Source of the DNA: Nitrosopumilus adriaticus
GTDB taxonomy: Archaea; Thermoproteota; Nitrososphaeria; Nitrososphaerales; Nitrosopumilaceae
Length of the DNA: 64,000 bases
NCBI RefSeq assembly: GCF_000956175.1
Contig: NZ_CP011070.1
Location: 1,668,147 to 1,732,146 of the forward strand
Reading direction: 5' to 3'
Shown here piece by piece: positions 7,883 through 15,752 of this stretch; the first letter of the stretch is position 1; every line of letters starts with the position of its first letter. Under the pieces are notes generated by a model. The model saw nothing but the letters and a program-made list of their open reading frames with translations, had not been told where the DNA came from and searched no databases. A program made the translations under genes and the position numbers.

Positions 7883-8134
7883 ATGATTGATTTTCTAATT
7901 GAATATGAAATAAAATTACAGAAAGGAATGACAGTTCCTACAAAATCCTGGAATGTTAGTTTTGATTGTATGAGAGAGTTAGCAACATCTCTTGCAAAAT
8001 CACATGAAGATAATGGACAAGTTTTGAATATTATCAAAAACGAACTCGTTGGAAAGTGCAAACATCCAAAGAATGTGAGAGATAAATCACCTAATGGTCA
8101 GTGGTATTGTATTAATTGTAACGTAGATCTTTAA
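7883..8134 (+). CDS. Small protein with C-terminal zinc knuckle
   Basis: 83 aa from the ATG at 7883, chosen because AGAGGA (7871-7876) lies 6 nt upstream; the longer frame from a TTG at 7838 has no such site. The N-terminal ~55 residues are alpha/beta, and the C-terminus carries C59-x-H61 and C76-x-x-C79 (CINC), a probable zinc site. This pattern recurs in small thaumarchaeal proteins of unknown role. No function is assigned. Confidence 0.65.
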   Translation: MIDFLIEYEIKLQKGMTVPTKSWNVSFDCMRELATSLAKSHEDNGQVLNIIKNELVGKCKHPKNVRDKSPNGQWYCINCNVDL

Positions 8135-8263
8135 TATTCTTCTTATGATATGAAAGTATTTTTTGGTATTAATATGATGTTAGATGATGCATGTTAATTA
8201 TTTTACATCTATATTCTATATTATGTTAATTAAAAATTAATAAGCACTTATTCCTTTATAATC

Positions 8264-8599
8264 ATGATTTACTTGAGTGTCGAAGATAATTTATGGGCAC
8301 ATTTAGCTAAAACAGCGATTCTACCATGTAATGATCGTAGTACTATAGAAACCGATCTTTCTGAACATCCATGGGTAGTTCATTCTTTTAGTTTTGATTG
8401 TATTACCATCAACGGTGTTATTTTTAGAGATGTGCATGCTACTGTTGATATCAATGGTGTTTCAGAAATAACTTTCACTGGCTTTGATTCTCCTGGACAT
8501 GTAGATCTTTCTTCTGCTTTACTTAACTTAGATGAGATGGAAGGTAATCTTAGAGAACAATTGCGATCATTTACTGAAAATAATGATGATTTAGTATAA
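8264..8599 (+). CDS. Unknown 111-aa protein
   Basis: Acidic, mostly beta-strand-like sequence (VVHSFSFDCITINGVIF, then DVHATVDINGVSEITFTGF) with a helical acidic C-terminus. No signal peptide, membrane helix or metal motif. Not recognised. A TATA-like AAATTAATAAG stretch precedes the start by about 25-30 nt, fitting a leaderless transcript. Convergent with the winged-helix gene that follows. Confidence 0.65.
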   Translation: MIYLSVEDNLWAHLAKTAILPCNDRSTIETDLSEHPWVVHSFSFDCITINGVIFRDVHATVDINGVSEITFTGFDSPGHVDLSSALLNLDEMEGNLREQLRSFTENNDDLV

Positions 8600-8618
8600 A
8601 GAATAAAATAGAAAATGA

Positions 8619-8975
8619 TTATGAATTAATCATTTTTTTAATTAATGGTAAATACTCCTCGAGCAATATCTCTTTGTCCTTTGTCAATGTAAACACTTTC
8701 ACTGCTCTTGTAACTTTTTTACCACCATTGTCTATGTGACGTACCTGCCATTCACTTGAAACTATTTTCAACTTCTCTAGACTTCGTAAAATTTCTTGTG
8801 TAGAGGTTTTACTGCCTGCAACTTTTCCTTGTATTTCATTGAAATACGATCCTTTTTTGTCACATAAAATGGAAATTATTTTTGCTGCTTTCCCATTTTT
8901 CAACACATATGCCAAAACCTTCATTTCTGATGTACCTAGATTTTTTGGCAATAATTTTGTGCTTGATGCTTCCAT
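8619..8975 (-). CDS. Winged helix-turn-helix regulator (leftward)
   Basis: 118 aa. Helix-rich N-terminal part with LGTSEMKVLAYVLKNGKAAK, then a recognition-helix-like KTSTQEILRSLEKLKIV and a wing (VRHIDNGGKKVTRAVKVFTL), the layout of archaeal winged-helix repressors. Faces the second winged-helix gene across 148 bp. The 12-mer ATACTTGAAGTA sits 2 nt before its ATG, and a TATA box (minus strand ATTTTTATAC, near 9001-9010) lies about 26-30 nt up. Likely part of the switch for the ubiquitin-like operon or for the element as a whole. Confidence 0.8.
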   Translation of the reverse strand: MEASSTKLLPKNLGTSEMKVLAYVLKNGKAAKIISILCDKKGSYFNEIQGKVAGSKTSTQEILRSLEKLKIVSSEWQVRHIDNGGKKVTRAVKVFTLTKDKEILLEEYLPLIKKMINS

Positions 8976-8976
8976 A

Positions 8977-8989
8977 ATACTTCAAGTAT
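8977..8989 (-). promoter_or_regulatory. Operator copy 1 (ATACTTGAAGTAT)
   Basis: Near-perfect 13-nt palindrome lying between the TATA box and the ATG of the leftward winged-helix gene, ending 1-2 nt before the ATG. Same 12-mer, same orientation and same spacing as the copy at 9110-9121. Confidence 0.65.
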
Positions 8990-9109
8990 CACGCTGATCA
9001 GTATAAAAATGCAATGATGTCATATTTGATCTTACAATCAATTTTTGTAATCTTTCTCTCTCTAGGCATGATTTAATCCTATATGTTTATATATATCGGT
9101 ATTCTAATA

Positions 9110-9121
9110 ATACTTGAAGTA
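9110..9121 (+). promoter_or_regulatory. Operator copy 2 (ATACTTGAAGTA)
   Basis: Sits between the TATA box (TTTATATATAT, about 9086-9096) and the ATG at 9124, 2 nt before it. A bound protein here would cover the expected transcription start of the ubiquitin-like operon. Confidence 0.65.
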
Positions 9122-9123
9122 CG

Positions 9124-9456
9124 ATGATGAAGTATGATTATGATACTGATGAAAAAAGAATAATTAAGCTAGTGACAAAACAGCCATGTTCATTTAATGA
9201 AATAAAATTAGTAGAATCAATTAACTCTCTACGTCTATCTGAAATTCTTCATGGTTTAGAAAAAGAAGGTTCAATCTATTCCATGTGGAAACATGAAAAA
9301 ATTTTGAAAGATGATAAACCGTATACAAGAATGAGACGCATTTATCTTATTTCTAATTTATTTCAGTTATCAAATAAACATGATAACACTGTCTCTGCAA
9401 TAAAGCCCTGCAGAACAATCAATTCAAGGATGTGTAACAATGCAAATAGAAAATGA
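9124..9456 (+). CDS. Winged helix-turn-helix protein leading the Ubl operon
   Basis: 110 aa. The N-terminal ~75 residues fit a winged helix: helices DTDEKRIIKLVTKQP and SFNEIKLVESI, a recognition helix near LRLSEILHGLEKEGSI, then a basic wing (KHEKILKDDKPYTRMRRIYLI). The C-terminal ~35 residues are low-complexity and may be disordered. It overlaps the ubiquitin-like gene by 17 nt, so it is the first cistron of that operon and probably its regulator. Transcript predicted to be nearly leaderless. Confidence 0.75.
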   Translation: MMKYDYDTDEKRIIKLVTKQPCSFNEIKLVESINSLRLSEILHGLEKEGSIYSMWKHEKILKDDKPYTRMRRIYLISNLFQLSNKHDNTVSAIKPCRTINSRMCNNANRK

Positions 9457-9700
9457 ACAATGCACCCGACACTTTAACATATTTGTTAATGCAAGGAGAC
9501 ATTCATGGGAAGACAAAACAATCAATTATTCACAAGTAGTTGATTTAGCATTTCCTCCTCCACATGGACCAAACGAAGTATTCACTGTACAATACAGTCG
9601 TGGTCCAAAGGAAAATCGTGAAGGTACTCTTGTAGAGGGACAGGAAGTTGAAATTAAGAGCGGAATGGTATTTGATGTCACTAGAACTGATAAATCGTAA
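9440..9700 (+). CDS. Multiubiquitin-type ubiquitin-like protein
   Basis: 86 aa, a single ubiquitin-like domain of the bacterial multiubiquitin type. Recognisable family blocks: FNIFVNARRHSWEDKTI at 12-28, YSQVVDLAFPPP at 30-41, EVFTVQYSRGP at 46-56, EGTLVEGQEVEIK at 61-73 and MVFDVTRTDKS at 76-86. Expected role: the small protein activated by the E1-like enzyme that overlaps its 3' end by 26 nt. Odd: the C-terminus is TRTDKS, not a di-glycine tail, so how it is attached (or whether it acts as a scaffold) is unclear. AAGGA at 9426-9430 is its ribosome site. Assignment is from remembered family patterns. Confidence 0.85.
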   Translation: MQIENEQCTRHFNIFVNARRHSWEDKTINYSQVVDLAFPPPHGPNEVFTVQYSRGPKENREGTLVEGQEVEIKSGMVFDVTRTDKS

Positions 9701-10861
9701 TTCTGATCTGCAACAACTTCAAAATGAAGGTTATGAGGTAGAATTTTTTAACATCTACCTCATGATCCATCATGTTCCATATGTGAATGACAAGAAACAA
9801 GTAGCATATGGAACATTAGTTTCAAAATCCAGCATATTAGAATCATCTGTAAAACCTGCAGATCATACAACACTTTGGATTGGAGATTTTCCATGTGATT
9901 GCAAAGGTTCACGATTACTCAAATTGGGGGATAATAGCGTACAAGAAAAAATTCGAGATGGATTAGTGGCTACTCGTATGTTTTCTCAAAAACCCAAAAC
10001 TTCCTCAGCAGCATATGCAAACTATCATGAAAAGATGACTACCTATGTTAGGATGTTGGAAGGTGAAGCCCGTGTTATAGATCCTAATGTAACTGCTAAA
10101 ACATTCTTACCTATTCAACCCACTAAGGAAGAATCTGTTTTTCATTATTTGGATACTGCTTCAACTCGTGCTGGAATTACTTTGATAAACGATAAACTAA
10201 AACAAGATCGAATTGCCATAGTAGGATTAGGCGGAACAGGCTCATATATCCTAGATTTTATGGCTAAAACCCCAGTAGGAGAAATTCACCTTTTTGATGG
10301 AGATAAATTTTATAACCATAATGCTTTTCGTTCTCCTGGAGCACCCACATATGATGAACTCTTAAACAACACAACTAAGGTAGAGTGGTTTACAGAAATT
10401 TATTCTCGTATGCGAAGAAATATCATTCCACATCCACAGATTATTGATGAAACAAACATTGGAGATTTGGATTCGATGGATTTTGTTTTTTATGTGTGGA
10501 TAAAGGAGAATCAAGGGAATTATTGGTAGAGCATCTAATAAAAAATAAAATTCATTTCATAGATGTTGGAATCGGTCTCATAAATGAAAATAATTCATTA
10601 ACAGGGTTGATTAGAACAACTTCTTATGATCCAATATTAAATAATAACATATCAGGAAAAATTCCTTTTGACAACAATGAAGATAATGAATATTCCACGA
10701 ACATTCAAGTTGCTGAGATGAATGCATTGAGTGCCATATTTGCAATTATCAAGTGGAAAAAGATCTGTGGTTTCTATCACAGTTTTCCAAATGAAAATCA
10801 TTCTGTTTATGGAATTTTTAGTAATACTTTAACAAATGAGGAGGTTGAAAATGAAGCGTAA
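9675..10861 (+). CDS. ThiF/E1-type ubiquitin-activating enzyme with N-terminal partner domain (one frameshift)
   Basis: About 395 aa once a frameshift is repaired. Residues 1-150 form the N-terminal domain that accompanies these E1s (LINRNSDLQQL, HHVPYVN, IGDFPCDC). I think this is the DUF6791-type region and possibly E2-like. Residues 175-395 are the Rossmann adenylation domain: GLGGTG 184-189, FDGD 207-210, Arg219 in NAFRSPG, and after the shift LCVDKGESR and NIQVAEMNALSAIFAIIKWKK. Expected chemistry: ATP-dependent adenylation of the Ubl C-terminus. The frame breaks at a T6 run (10486-10491); one more T gives continuous FVFLCVDKG. ATG 9675 matches family N-termini. Confidence 0.85.
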
Positions 10862-11222
10862 AATGATTCGACATAAGTTTGTTGATTTAATTCCAGACAT
10901 GGTAGAAGAAGGAGTAATTTACATATCTATTCCGTTTTCCACAGCTACTCACAAATGTGTATGTGGTTGTGGTGAAATTATTGTAACCCCAATCAAACCT
11001 ACTGATTGGGAAATTATCTGGAATGGAGACACAGTTTCACTAAACCCGTCAATTGGAAATTGGAGTCTTCCATGTCAATCTCATTATTGGATAGAAGAAA
11101 ATAAAATTATCTGGTCAAGAAAATGGAATGACTTAGAAATAGAAATAGGTCGTGAAAAAGACACAGTTGCAAAAGCTAAACATTATGGGAAATTTAGAAG
11201 GTGGCTTTCATGGATGAAGTAA
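10851..11222 (+). CDS. DUF6527-type metal-binding protein of Ubl operons
   Basis: 123 aa. Diagnostic core: TATHKCVCGCGEIIVTP (32-48), PTDWEI, SLNPSIGNWSLPCQSHYW (63-80). Potential metal ligands are H34, C36, C38, C40, C75 and H78. This family regularly sits next to multiubiquitin and ThiF genes in bacteria; its biochemical role is not known to me (a target-recognition or E3/peptidase-like function is speculation). The ATG at 10851 is preferred because GAGGAGGT (10838-10845) lies 5 nt before it; an ATG at 10836 overlaps that site. It overlaps the E1 stop by 11 nt. Confidence 0.85.
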   Translation: MKRKMIRHKFVDLIPDMVEEGVIYISIPFSTATHKCVCGCGEIIVTPIKPTDWEIIWNGDTVSLNPSIGNWSLPCQSHYWIEENKIIWSRKWNDLEIEIGREKDTVAKAKHYGKFRRWLSWMK

Positions 11223-11521
11223 AACGAACTCATAGTTGGATTTTTGGAGCTTTTGTTGGTGGACTCTTCTATGCTATATTAACAAGAACTGGAATAGATA
11301 TCTCCCCATCTGGGATTGGCTTGACAATTTTGAGAGCATTTGAGCCATATGTAATTGAGCAAAGCAGAATTGTGTTTAATATTGGAGAAATTGTTTTGTA
11401 TGCTATTCCAGTGATATCACTTTTAGCTATATGGTATCATCATGGAAGAAATGGATTCATAGCTTATGTGATTGTTATGATTCTAAGCTATGCATTCTTT
11501 CTTTATTTTTGGAAAGTGTAA
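11210..11521 (+). CDS. Small membrane protein, last gene of the Ubl operon
   Basis: 103 aa from ATG 11210 (AAGGTGG at 11199-11205 is its ribosome site; a GTG at 11201 is less likely). Three hydrophobic segments: about 10-28, 52-73 and 78-101. It overlaps the DUF6527 gene by 13 nt, so it belongs to the same message. No family recognised. It could place the conjugation machinery or its target at the membrane, or act as the effector of a defence module; both are inference. Confidence 0.65.
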   Translation: MDEVKRTHSWIFGAFVGGLFYAILTRTGIDISPSGIGLTILRAFEPYVIEQSRIVFNIGEIVLYAIPVISLLAIWYHHGRNGFIAYVIVMILSYAFFLYFWKV

Positions 11522-11606
11522 TTCACACATATCAGTGGTATTGTATGAACTGTAATTCTGATCTGTAATTACAATATGCTTAAGTTCATAAAATACTCTG
11601 AGAGAT

Positions 11607-11879
11607 ATGGCTGAAAAGATAATTCATAATGAAAGAATTTTGATTATTATGGCACTTATCCCAATATGGCCCGTACAGCTATATTCTTTTTACATGATCG
11701 AAAAAACTAGAAAGTACGGTTTAATCTTACTTGGTATTTTAGCCATATCCATTACTTGTCAAATGGTTCTTCCATTCCCTTATGGTCTTGCAGTAGCATT
11801 ACCAATTACAATTGCAATTCCTGGTTATTACATGAAAAAATGGGTCAGACAATGGAATGCAAAATTAAATTCATCTTAA
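11607..11879 (+). CDS. Small membrane protein
   Basis: 90 aa with three hydrophobic stretches (about 12-30, 35-52, 56-73) and a basic C-terminus (MKKWVRQWNAKLNSS). CATAAAATAC (about 11587-11596) may be its TATA box, so it likely has its own promoter, separate from the Ubl operon. No recognised function. Confidence 0.65.
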   Translation: MAEKIIHNERILIIMALIPIWPVQLYSFYMIEKTRKYGLILLGILAISITCQMVLPFPYGLAVALPITIAIPGYYMKKWVRQWNAKLNSS

Positions 11880-11912
11880 TATCTTTAAGAACTTCATAAA
11901 ATTTAGAATATT

Positions 11913-12794
11913 ATGGGCTGTAGTCACAACTATGTTTTCACTCAAGGGTATTTCGTATGCACAAAGTGTGGTAAACGCTCCTATGGACGTTCTTACAAGA
12001 GAAAACAAGGAAAGAAAGTTACTGTAGGTGTAATCGTTGTACTAATAGTTGGGATTGCAATATTGGGATTCTCAAATGAAATATTTGAGATTAATCAAAA
12101 TAATTTAGAACAGTCAATTCAAAATATGCCCCAAAGCATTCAAGAAGTTGGAGAAACTGCCAAAGATTTTGCATCTGATACGACTATCATTCTAAGAGAA
12201 ACAATTGATAAACAACTAGACAATGTAAAAATGGAACCAATCGATATTCCAGTAGATGATATTCAAAGTGTTCCACAAATAATTCAAAACAATAACCCTA
12301 CTAATAAAAAACCAATCATTGATAAACTAAAACTTGAACGACAAGTACATCTTCTCACCAACCAATATCGTATTGAACATGGACTTTCTCAATTAACGTG
12401 GGATGATAATTTGGCAAATATTGCAAGACATCACAGTCAAGATATGGCAATAAGAAATTACTTCTCACATGATACGCCTGAAGGAAAAGATCCTACTGAT
12501 AGAGCAACATCACAAGGATATCATTGTCAAAAAAGAGTTGGAAATCTAATTTACAGTGGAATTGCTGAAAACATATTCCAAAATAATCTGTATGATACTG
12601 TATGGTATACTAATGGCATTCCATCATCCTATGACTGGAATAATTTGGATGAACTTGCTACATCAACTGTAGATGGTTGGATGGATTCTCCAGGTCATAG
12701 AGAAAACATACTAACTGCAATGTATGATAAAGAAGGTATAGGTGTAGAGATTTCCTCTGATGACAAGGTGTACATTACTCAAAATTTCTGTTGA
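11913..12794 (+). CDS. Membrane-anchored CAP/SCP-domain protein with zinc ribbon
   Basis: 293 aa. N-terminal cytoplasmic zinc knuckle (C3, H5, C16, C19), a single transmembrane helix (about 36-54), a flexible acidic linker, then an extracellular CAP (SCP/PR-1) domain from about 145. CAP signatures visible: LTNQYRIEHGLSQLTWDDNL, HHSQDMAIRNYFSH, the AENI box and SPGHRENIL. CAP domains are secreted proteins whose archaeal role is unclear (lipid binding or proteolysis are proposed elsewhere). It is 34 nt after the previous gene and 6 nt before the 2H gene. Cargo of the element. Confidence 0.85.
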   Translation: MGCSHNYVFTQGYFVCTKCGKRSYGRSYKRKQGKKVTVGVIVVLIVGIAILGFSNEIFEINQNNLEQSIQNMPQSIQEVGETAKDFASDTTIILRETIDKQLDNVKMEPIDIPVDDIQSVPQIIQNNNPTNKKPIIDKLKLERQVHLLTNQYRIEHGLSQLTWDDNLANIARHHSQDMAIRNYFSHDTPEGKDPTDRATSQGYHCQKRVGNLIYSGIAENIFQNNLYDTVWYTNGIPSSYDWNNLDELATSTVDGWMDSPGHRENILTAMYDKEGIGVEISSDDKVYITQNFC

Positions 12795-12800
12795 TGTAAA

Positions 12801-13421
12801 ATGTTGAGACCATATCTAATTGAAATTCGCTTAATGGGGGAATCAAAAAATCTAACAAAGAAGCTAATCTATGACATATTTCACAAATTTAGAGTTAAAG
12901 GTCAGGTAAGAAAAAGACCTGTTCCACATGTAACTTTGTTTGGACCCTTTGCATGCAAGGGTATTCGTCAAGTAATTCATGACATTGGTGAAGTTGGTTC
13001 AGAATACGCCGAGTTACCATATGAGATTGATGGATTTGATTATTTTGAATTAAAGAAAAAATTTCTATTCATTACTACTGCATCAAAGAAAAATGTCATC
13101 TATCTAAAAATAATCCCCAGTGAAGATCTTAAAGATTTTAGGCATAGGTTAGCAAAAAAATTACTCAAGTATACTGACGCAGTAGAATCTTCTCATGATT
13201 CAAAAAATAAATTCAAATATCATGCAACTATTGCAATGAAGGATATACATCATAAGTTTGATGAAATTTGGGAATATCTCAAAGGATATGACATTAAAAC
13301 AAAGGGAATGTGTTATAGAATTACTCTACTTAAACAAGGCAAAATTATGTATGAATATGATTTACCTACGAAAAGATTGCTTAATCGTAGACAGTCATTG
13401 GGTAGAAGAAAAAGAAGATGA
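12801..13421 (+). CDS. 2H phosphoesterase (2'-5' RNA ligase-like)
   Basis: 206 aa. Two H-x-T motifs define the 2H superfamily: HVTLFGPF with His43/Thr45 and YHATIAM with His141/Thr143. The family hydrolyses or ligates 2',5' or cyclic phosphates in RNA or nucleotides. In a mobile element, degradation of cyclic-nucleotide or 2-5A-type signals is a possible role, but tRNA processing is equally plausible. The basic tail (RRQSLGRRKRR) suggests RNA contact. It starts 6 nt after the CAP gene. Confidence 0.82.
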   Translation: MLRPYLIEIRLMGESKNLTKKLIYDIFHKFRVKGQVRKRPVPHVTLFGPFACKGIRQVIHDIGEVGSEYAELPYEIDGFDYFELKKKFLFITTASKKNVIYLKIIPSEDLKDFRHRLAKKLLKYTDAVESSHDSKNKFKYHATIAMKDIHHKFDEIWEYLKGYDIKTKGMCYRITLLKQGKIMYEYDLPTKRLLNRRQSLGRRKRR

Positions 13422-13530
13422 TGGTTCCTTTCCCTAAGGCATGATTTTTAGACTTAGAATTTTCTATTACATAATTATTGGTTAAAAATTAAGATCAGAT
13501 TTAATAATGAATAATTCTTGAAAAAAATAC

Positions 13531-14946
13531 TTGAGAATTTCATATTATATTATTCTGGTTTTGGGACTCAGTTTGTTTTTTAGTGCAGATTATGTCTTTG
13601 CAGATCATTTAGAAGTTACAATTGTACCAGCAGTAGGTTCTGGTGCACCAGGTTGTGAAGAAACCGCAGATGGATGTTACATTCCAAGTACTGTAACAGT
13701 TGATGTAGGTGGCGTTGTAATAATGTCAAACACAGATACAGCAGCACATACATTTACAGCAGGAACAGGAAGTGATGGTCCAAGTGGGGAATTTGATACT
13801 GGTTTGTTAATGGCAGGAAATTCATTTGAATATTCTCCAGATACAGTAGGTGAAATCCCTTATTTCTGTATGGTTCATCCATGGATGCAAGGTTTGATTG
13901 TTGTCAAAGAATCATCTTCTGGAACTTCATATCCAACTCCTGCTCCAACTCCCGCTCCAACTCCATCATATTCTATTCCAAGAGGTACTGATGTTACAAT
14001 TGCAGTAGGTTCTGGTGCTCCAGGATGTGAAAAACAAAATCTTTGTTATGCACCATACAAATTCACAACTTTTACTGGAAAAGCAATTGATTGGTTCAAT
14101 GCAGATTCTGCAGCACATACTGTTACTGCAGGAACTCCTGAAGATGGCCCAAGTGGGGAATTTGATAGTGGTTTGTTTATGGGCGGTACTTCTTTTAGTT
14201 ATACTCCTGACACAGTAGGTGAAATCCCTTACTTCTGTATGGTTCATCCTTGGATGACGGGTTTGATTGTTGTCAAAGACTTGAGCTCACCAACTCCTAC
14301 ACCAACACCAACCGCCGCAATTTCAGTTTCTACTGATGATTCTCAATACAGTCCTAATGATTTGGTAACAATCAAAGTTTCTACTTCAAAAAGTGCAAAT
14401 GTTGCAATTAGTGTAGTTGGTCCTGGAGGAGACAGTATCGTATCTCGATCAGTTTCAACGGATTCTAGAGGGAATGGTTCACTTCAATTCAAATTACCTG
14501 ATTCTTCTCAGAATGGAACATATCGTGTAGATTCAACTGCTACTATTTCTGGAAGTAAGGTATCAGACATTACAACATTCACCGTAAAATCTACGTCTGC
14601 TAGAGTCAGTATTGTTTCATTACAGCCAACTGATCAACAGGGTAATGCTGTTTCTTCATTTACAAAAGGCAAATTAGGATTTGTCAAAGTTGTGCTAAAC
14701 TCTGATTCTAGTATTAATTCTCTTGTAACTATCAATCTATTTGATTCAGAGTTGACTAGTTTGGGTATTGGTTCGTTTAAAACCACTCTTGGTTCTGGTT
14801 CTTCTGAAATGACATTATCTTTCTTTATTCCAAATGATGCAAAGCTTGGAAGTGGCGATATTTATGCAAATGTATTTTCTGATTGGCCTAGTCAAGGCGG
14901 TGTTCCATTAACAGGTGAATCTGCAACACAGGTGAGAATTCAATGA
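13531..14946 (+). CDS. Secreted two-domain blue copper (plastocyanin-like) protein with Ig-like C-terminus
   Basis: 471 aa. Signal peptide (about 1-24), two cupredoxin domains (about 28-130 and 150-250), each with AAHT as first copper His and FCMVHPWM supplying Cys, His and Met ligands, then a PTPTPT linker and Ig/macroglobulin-like beta domains to the end. Likely electron carrier or copper store outside the membrane. The two cupredoxin repeats are near-identical even at DNA level, implying a recent internal duplication. The start is a TTG at 13531; no in-frame ATG fits the signal peptide. Overlaps the next gene by 4 nt. Confidence 0.88.
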   Translation: MRISYYIILVLGLSLFFSADYVFADHLEVTIVPAVGSGAPGCEETADGCYIPSTVTVDVGGVVIMSNTDTAAHTFTAGTGSDGPSGEFDTGLLMAGNSFEYSPDTVGEIPYFCMVHPWMQGLIVVKESSSGTSYPTPAPTPAPTPSYSIPRGTDVTIAVGSGAPGCEKQNLCYAPYKFTTFTGKAIDWFNADSAAHTVTAGTPEDGPSGEFDSGLFMGGTSFSYTPDTVGEIPYFCMVHPWMTGLIVVKDLSSPTPTPTPTAAISVSTDDSQYSPNDLVTIKVSTSKSANVAISVVGPGGDSIVSRSVSTDSRGNGSLQFKLPDSSQNGTYRVDSTATISGSKVSDITTFTVKSTSARVSIVSLQPTDQQGNAVSSFTKGKLGFVKVVLNSDSSINSLVTINLFDSELTSLGIGSFKTTLGSGSSEMTLSFFIPNDAKLGSGDIYANVFSDWPSQGGVPLTGESATQVRIQ

Positions 14947-15701
14947 AAATAGTGTTGTTTTTGTTTGTGATATTTACATTGTTCACAATTCCTGTTGCAT
15001 TTTCTGAGACTATAACAATTAACACTAACAAGGAACAATTTACAGGAGGAGACACTGTAGAAATCAACGGTGTTGTAGAAAATGGAGATGCTGGAGATTT
15101 TGTTGCATTGGAAATCAAAGATCCTAACAATGAAACAATTCTGATTAGAACCGTTACACTTGGTGACGGGGGAACATTTTATCTTAAATTCAAAATTCCA
15201 GAATCGGGTCAATCTGGAAGTTATAATATTGTAGCAAATTCAGAACAAGATGGACAAACCGTTACTGAAACAAAAACTATCTCTAAGACAACCATTTCTG
15301 AATCATCCAATTCTGAAAAAACCCCAAAAGGTGGTGGATGTTTAATTGCAACAGCAGCTTATGGGACTGAATTAGCACCACAAGTTCAATTCCTCAGAGA
15401 AATTAGAGATAATACTGTCATGAGTACAACATCAGGTGCAACATTCATGTCTGGATTTAACCAATTGTACTATTCATTCTCACCAACAATTGCTGATATG
15501 GAAAGAGAAAACCCAATGTTCCAAGAAGCTGTTAGGATATTTATCACTCCAATGATTTCAACATTGTCAATTATGACATTGGCAGACGATGGTTCAGAAG
15601 TCGAAGTGTTAGGGTTGGGAATATCTGTAATTGCACTTAACTTGGGAATGTACATTGCAGCACCTGCAGTTGTTGCATGGCAAGTTAAAAAACGAGTTTA
15701 G
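14943..15701 (+). CDS. CFI-box-CTERM surface protein
   Basis: 252 aa. Signal peptide (about 1-20), an Ig-like beta domain (22-95), a serine/lysine linker, the CFI-box (GGGCLIATAAYGTELAPQVQ, about 130-149) and a C-terminal hydrophobic segment before RV. CFI-box proteins are common on thaumarchaeal surfaces and probably undergo a processing or anchoring step at the Cys. Coupled to the copper protein by an ATGA overlap, so the two likely work together at the cell surface. Last gene before attR. Confidence 0.85.
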   Translation: MKIVLFLFVIFTLFTIPVAFSETITINTNKEQFTGGDTVEINGVVENGDAGDFVALEIKDPNNETILIRTVTLGDGGTFYLKFKIPESGQSGSYNIVANSEQDGQTVTETKTISKTTISESSNSEKTPKGGGCLIATAAYGTELAPQVQFLREIRDNTVMSTTSGATFMSGFNQLYYSFSPTIADMERENPMFQEAVRIFITPMISTLSIMTLADDGSEVEVLGLGISVIALNLGMYIAAPAVVAWQVKKRV

Positions 15702-15712
15702 TTTTCTGTGCC

Positions 15713-15752
15713 TATCTGCGTCCATTTTCATACCCAAAATGGTAGGTGAATC
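15713..15752 (+). repeat. 40-bp imperfect repeat, attR-side copy
   Basis: Matches 6675-6714 with 8 mismatches and runs straight into the attR core. In the excised circle it would form one arm beside the crossover site. Confidence 0.6.

Noticed and set aside
10486-10491. Programmed ribosomal frameshift in the E1 gene
   Set aside because: There is no proper X-XXY-YYZ heptamer in frame and no clear downstream structure; two other homopolymer breaks in the window make miscall simpler. Not fully excluded.
13966-14247. Long antisense frames opposite the copper protein gene
   Set aside because: They mirror the repetitive cupredoxin coding sequence, lack start signals and give cysteine/serine-rich low-complexity peptides.
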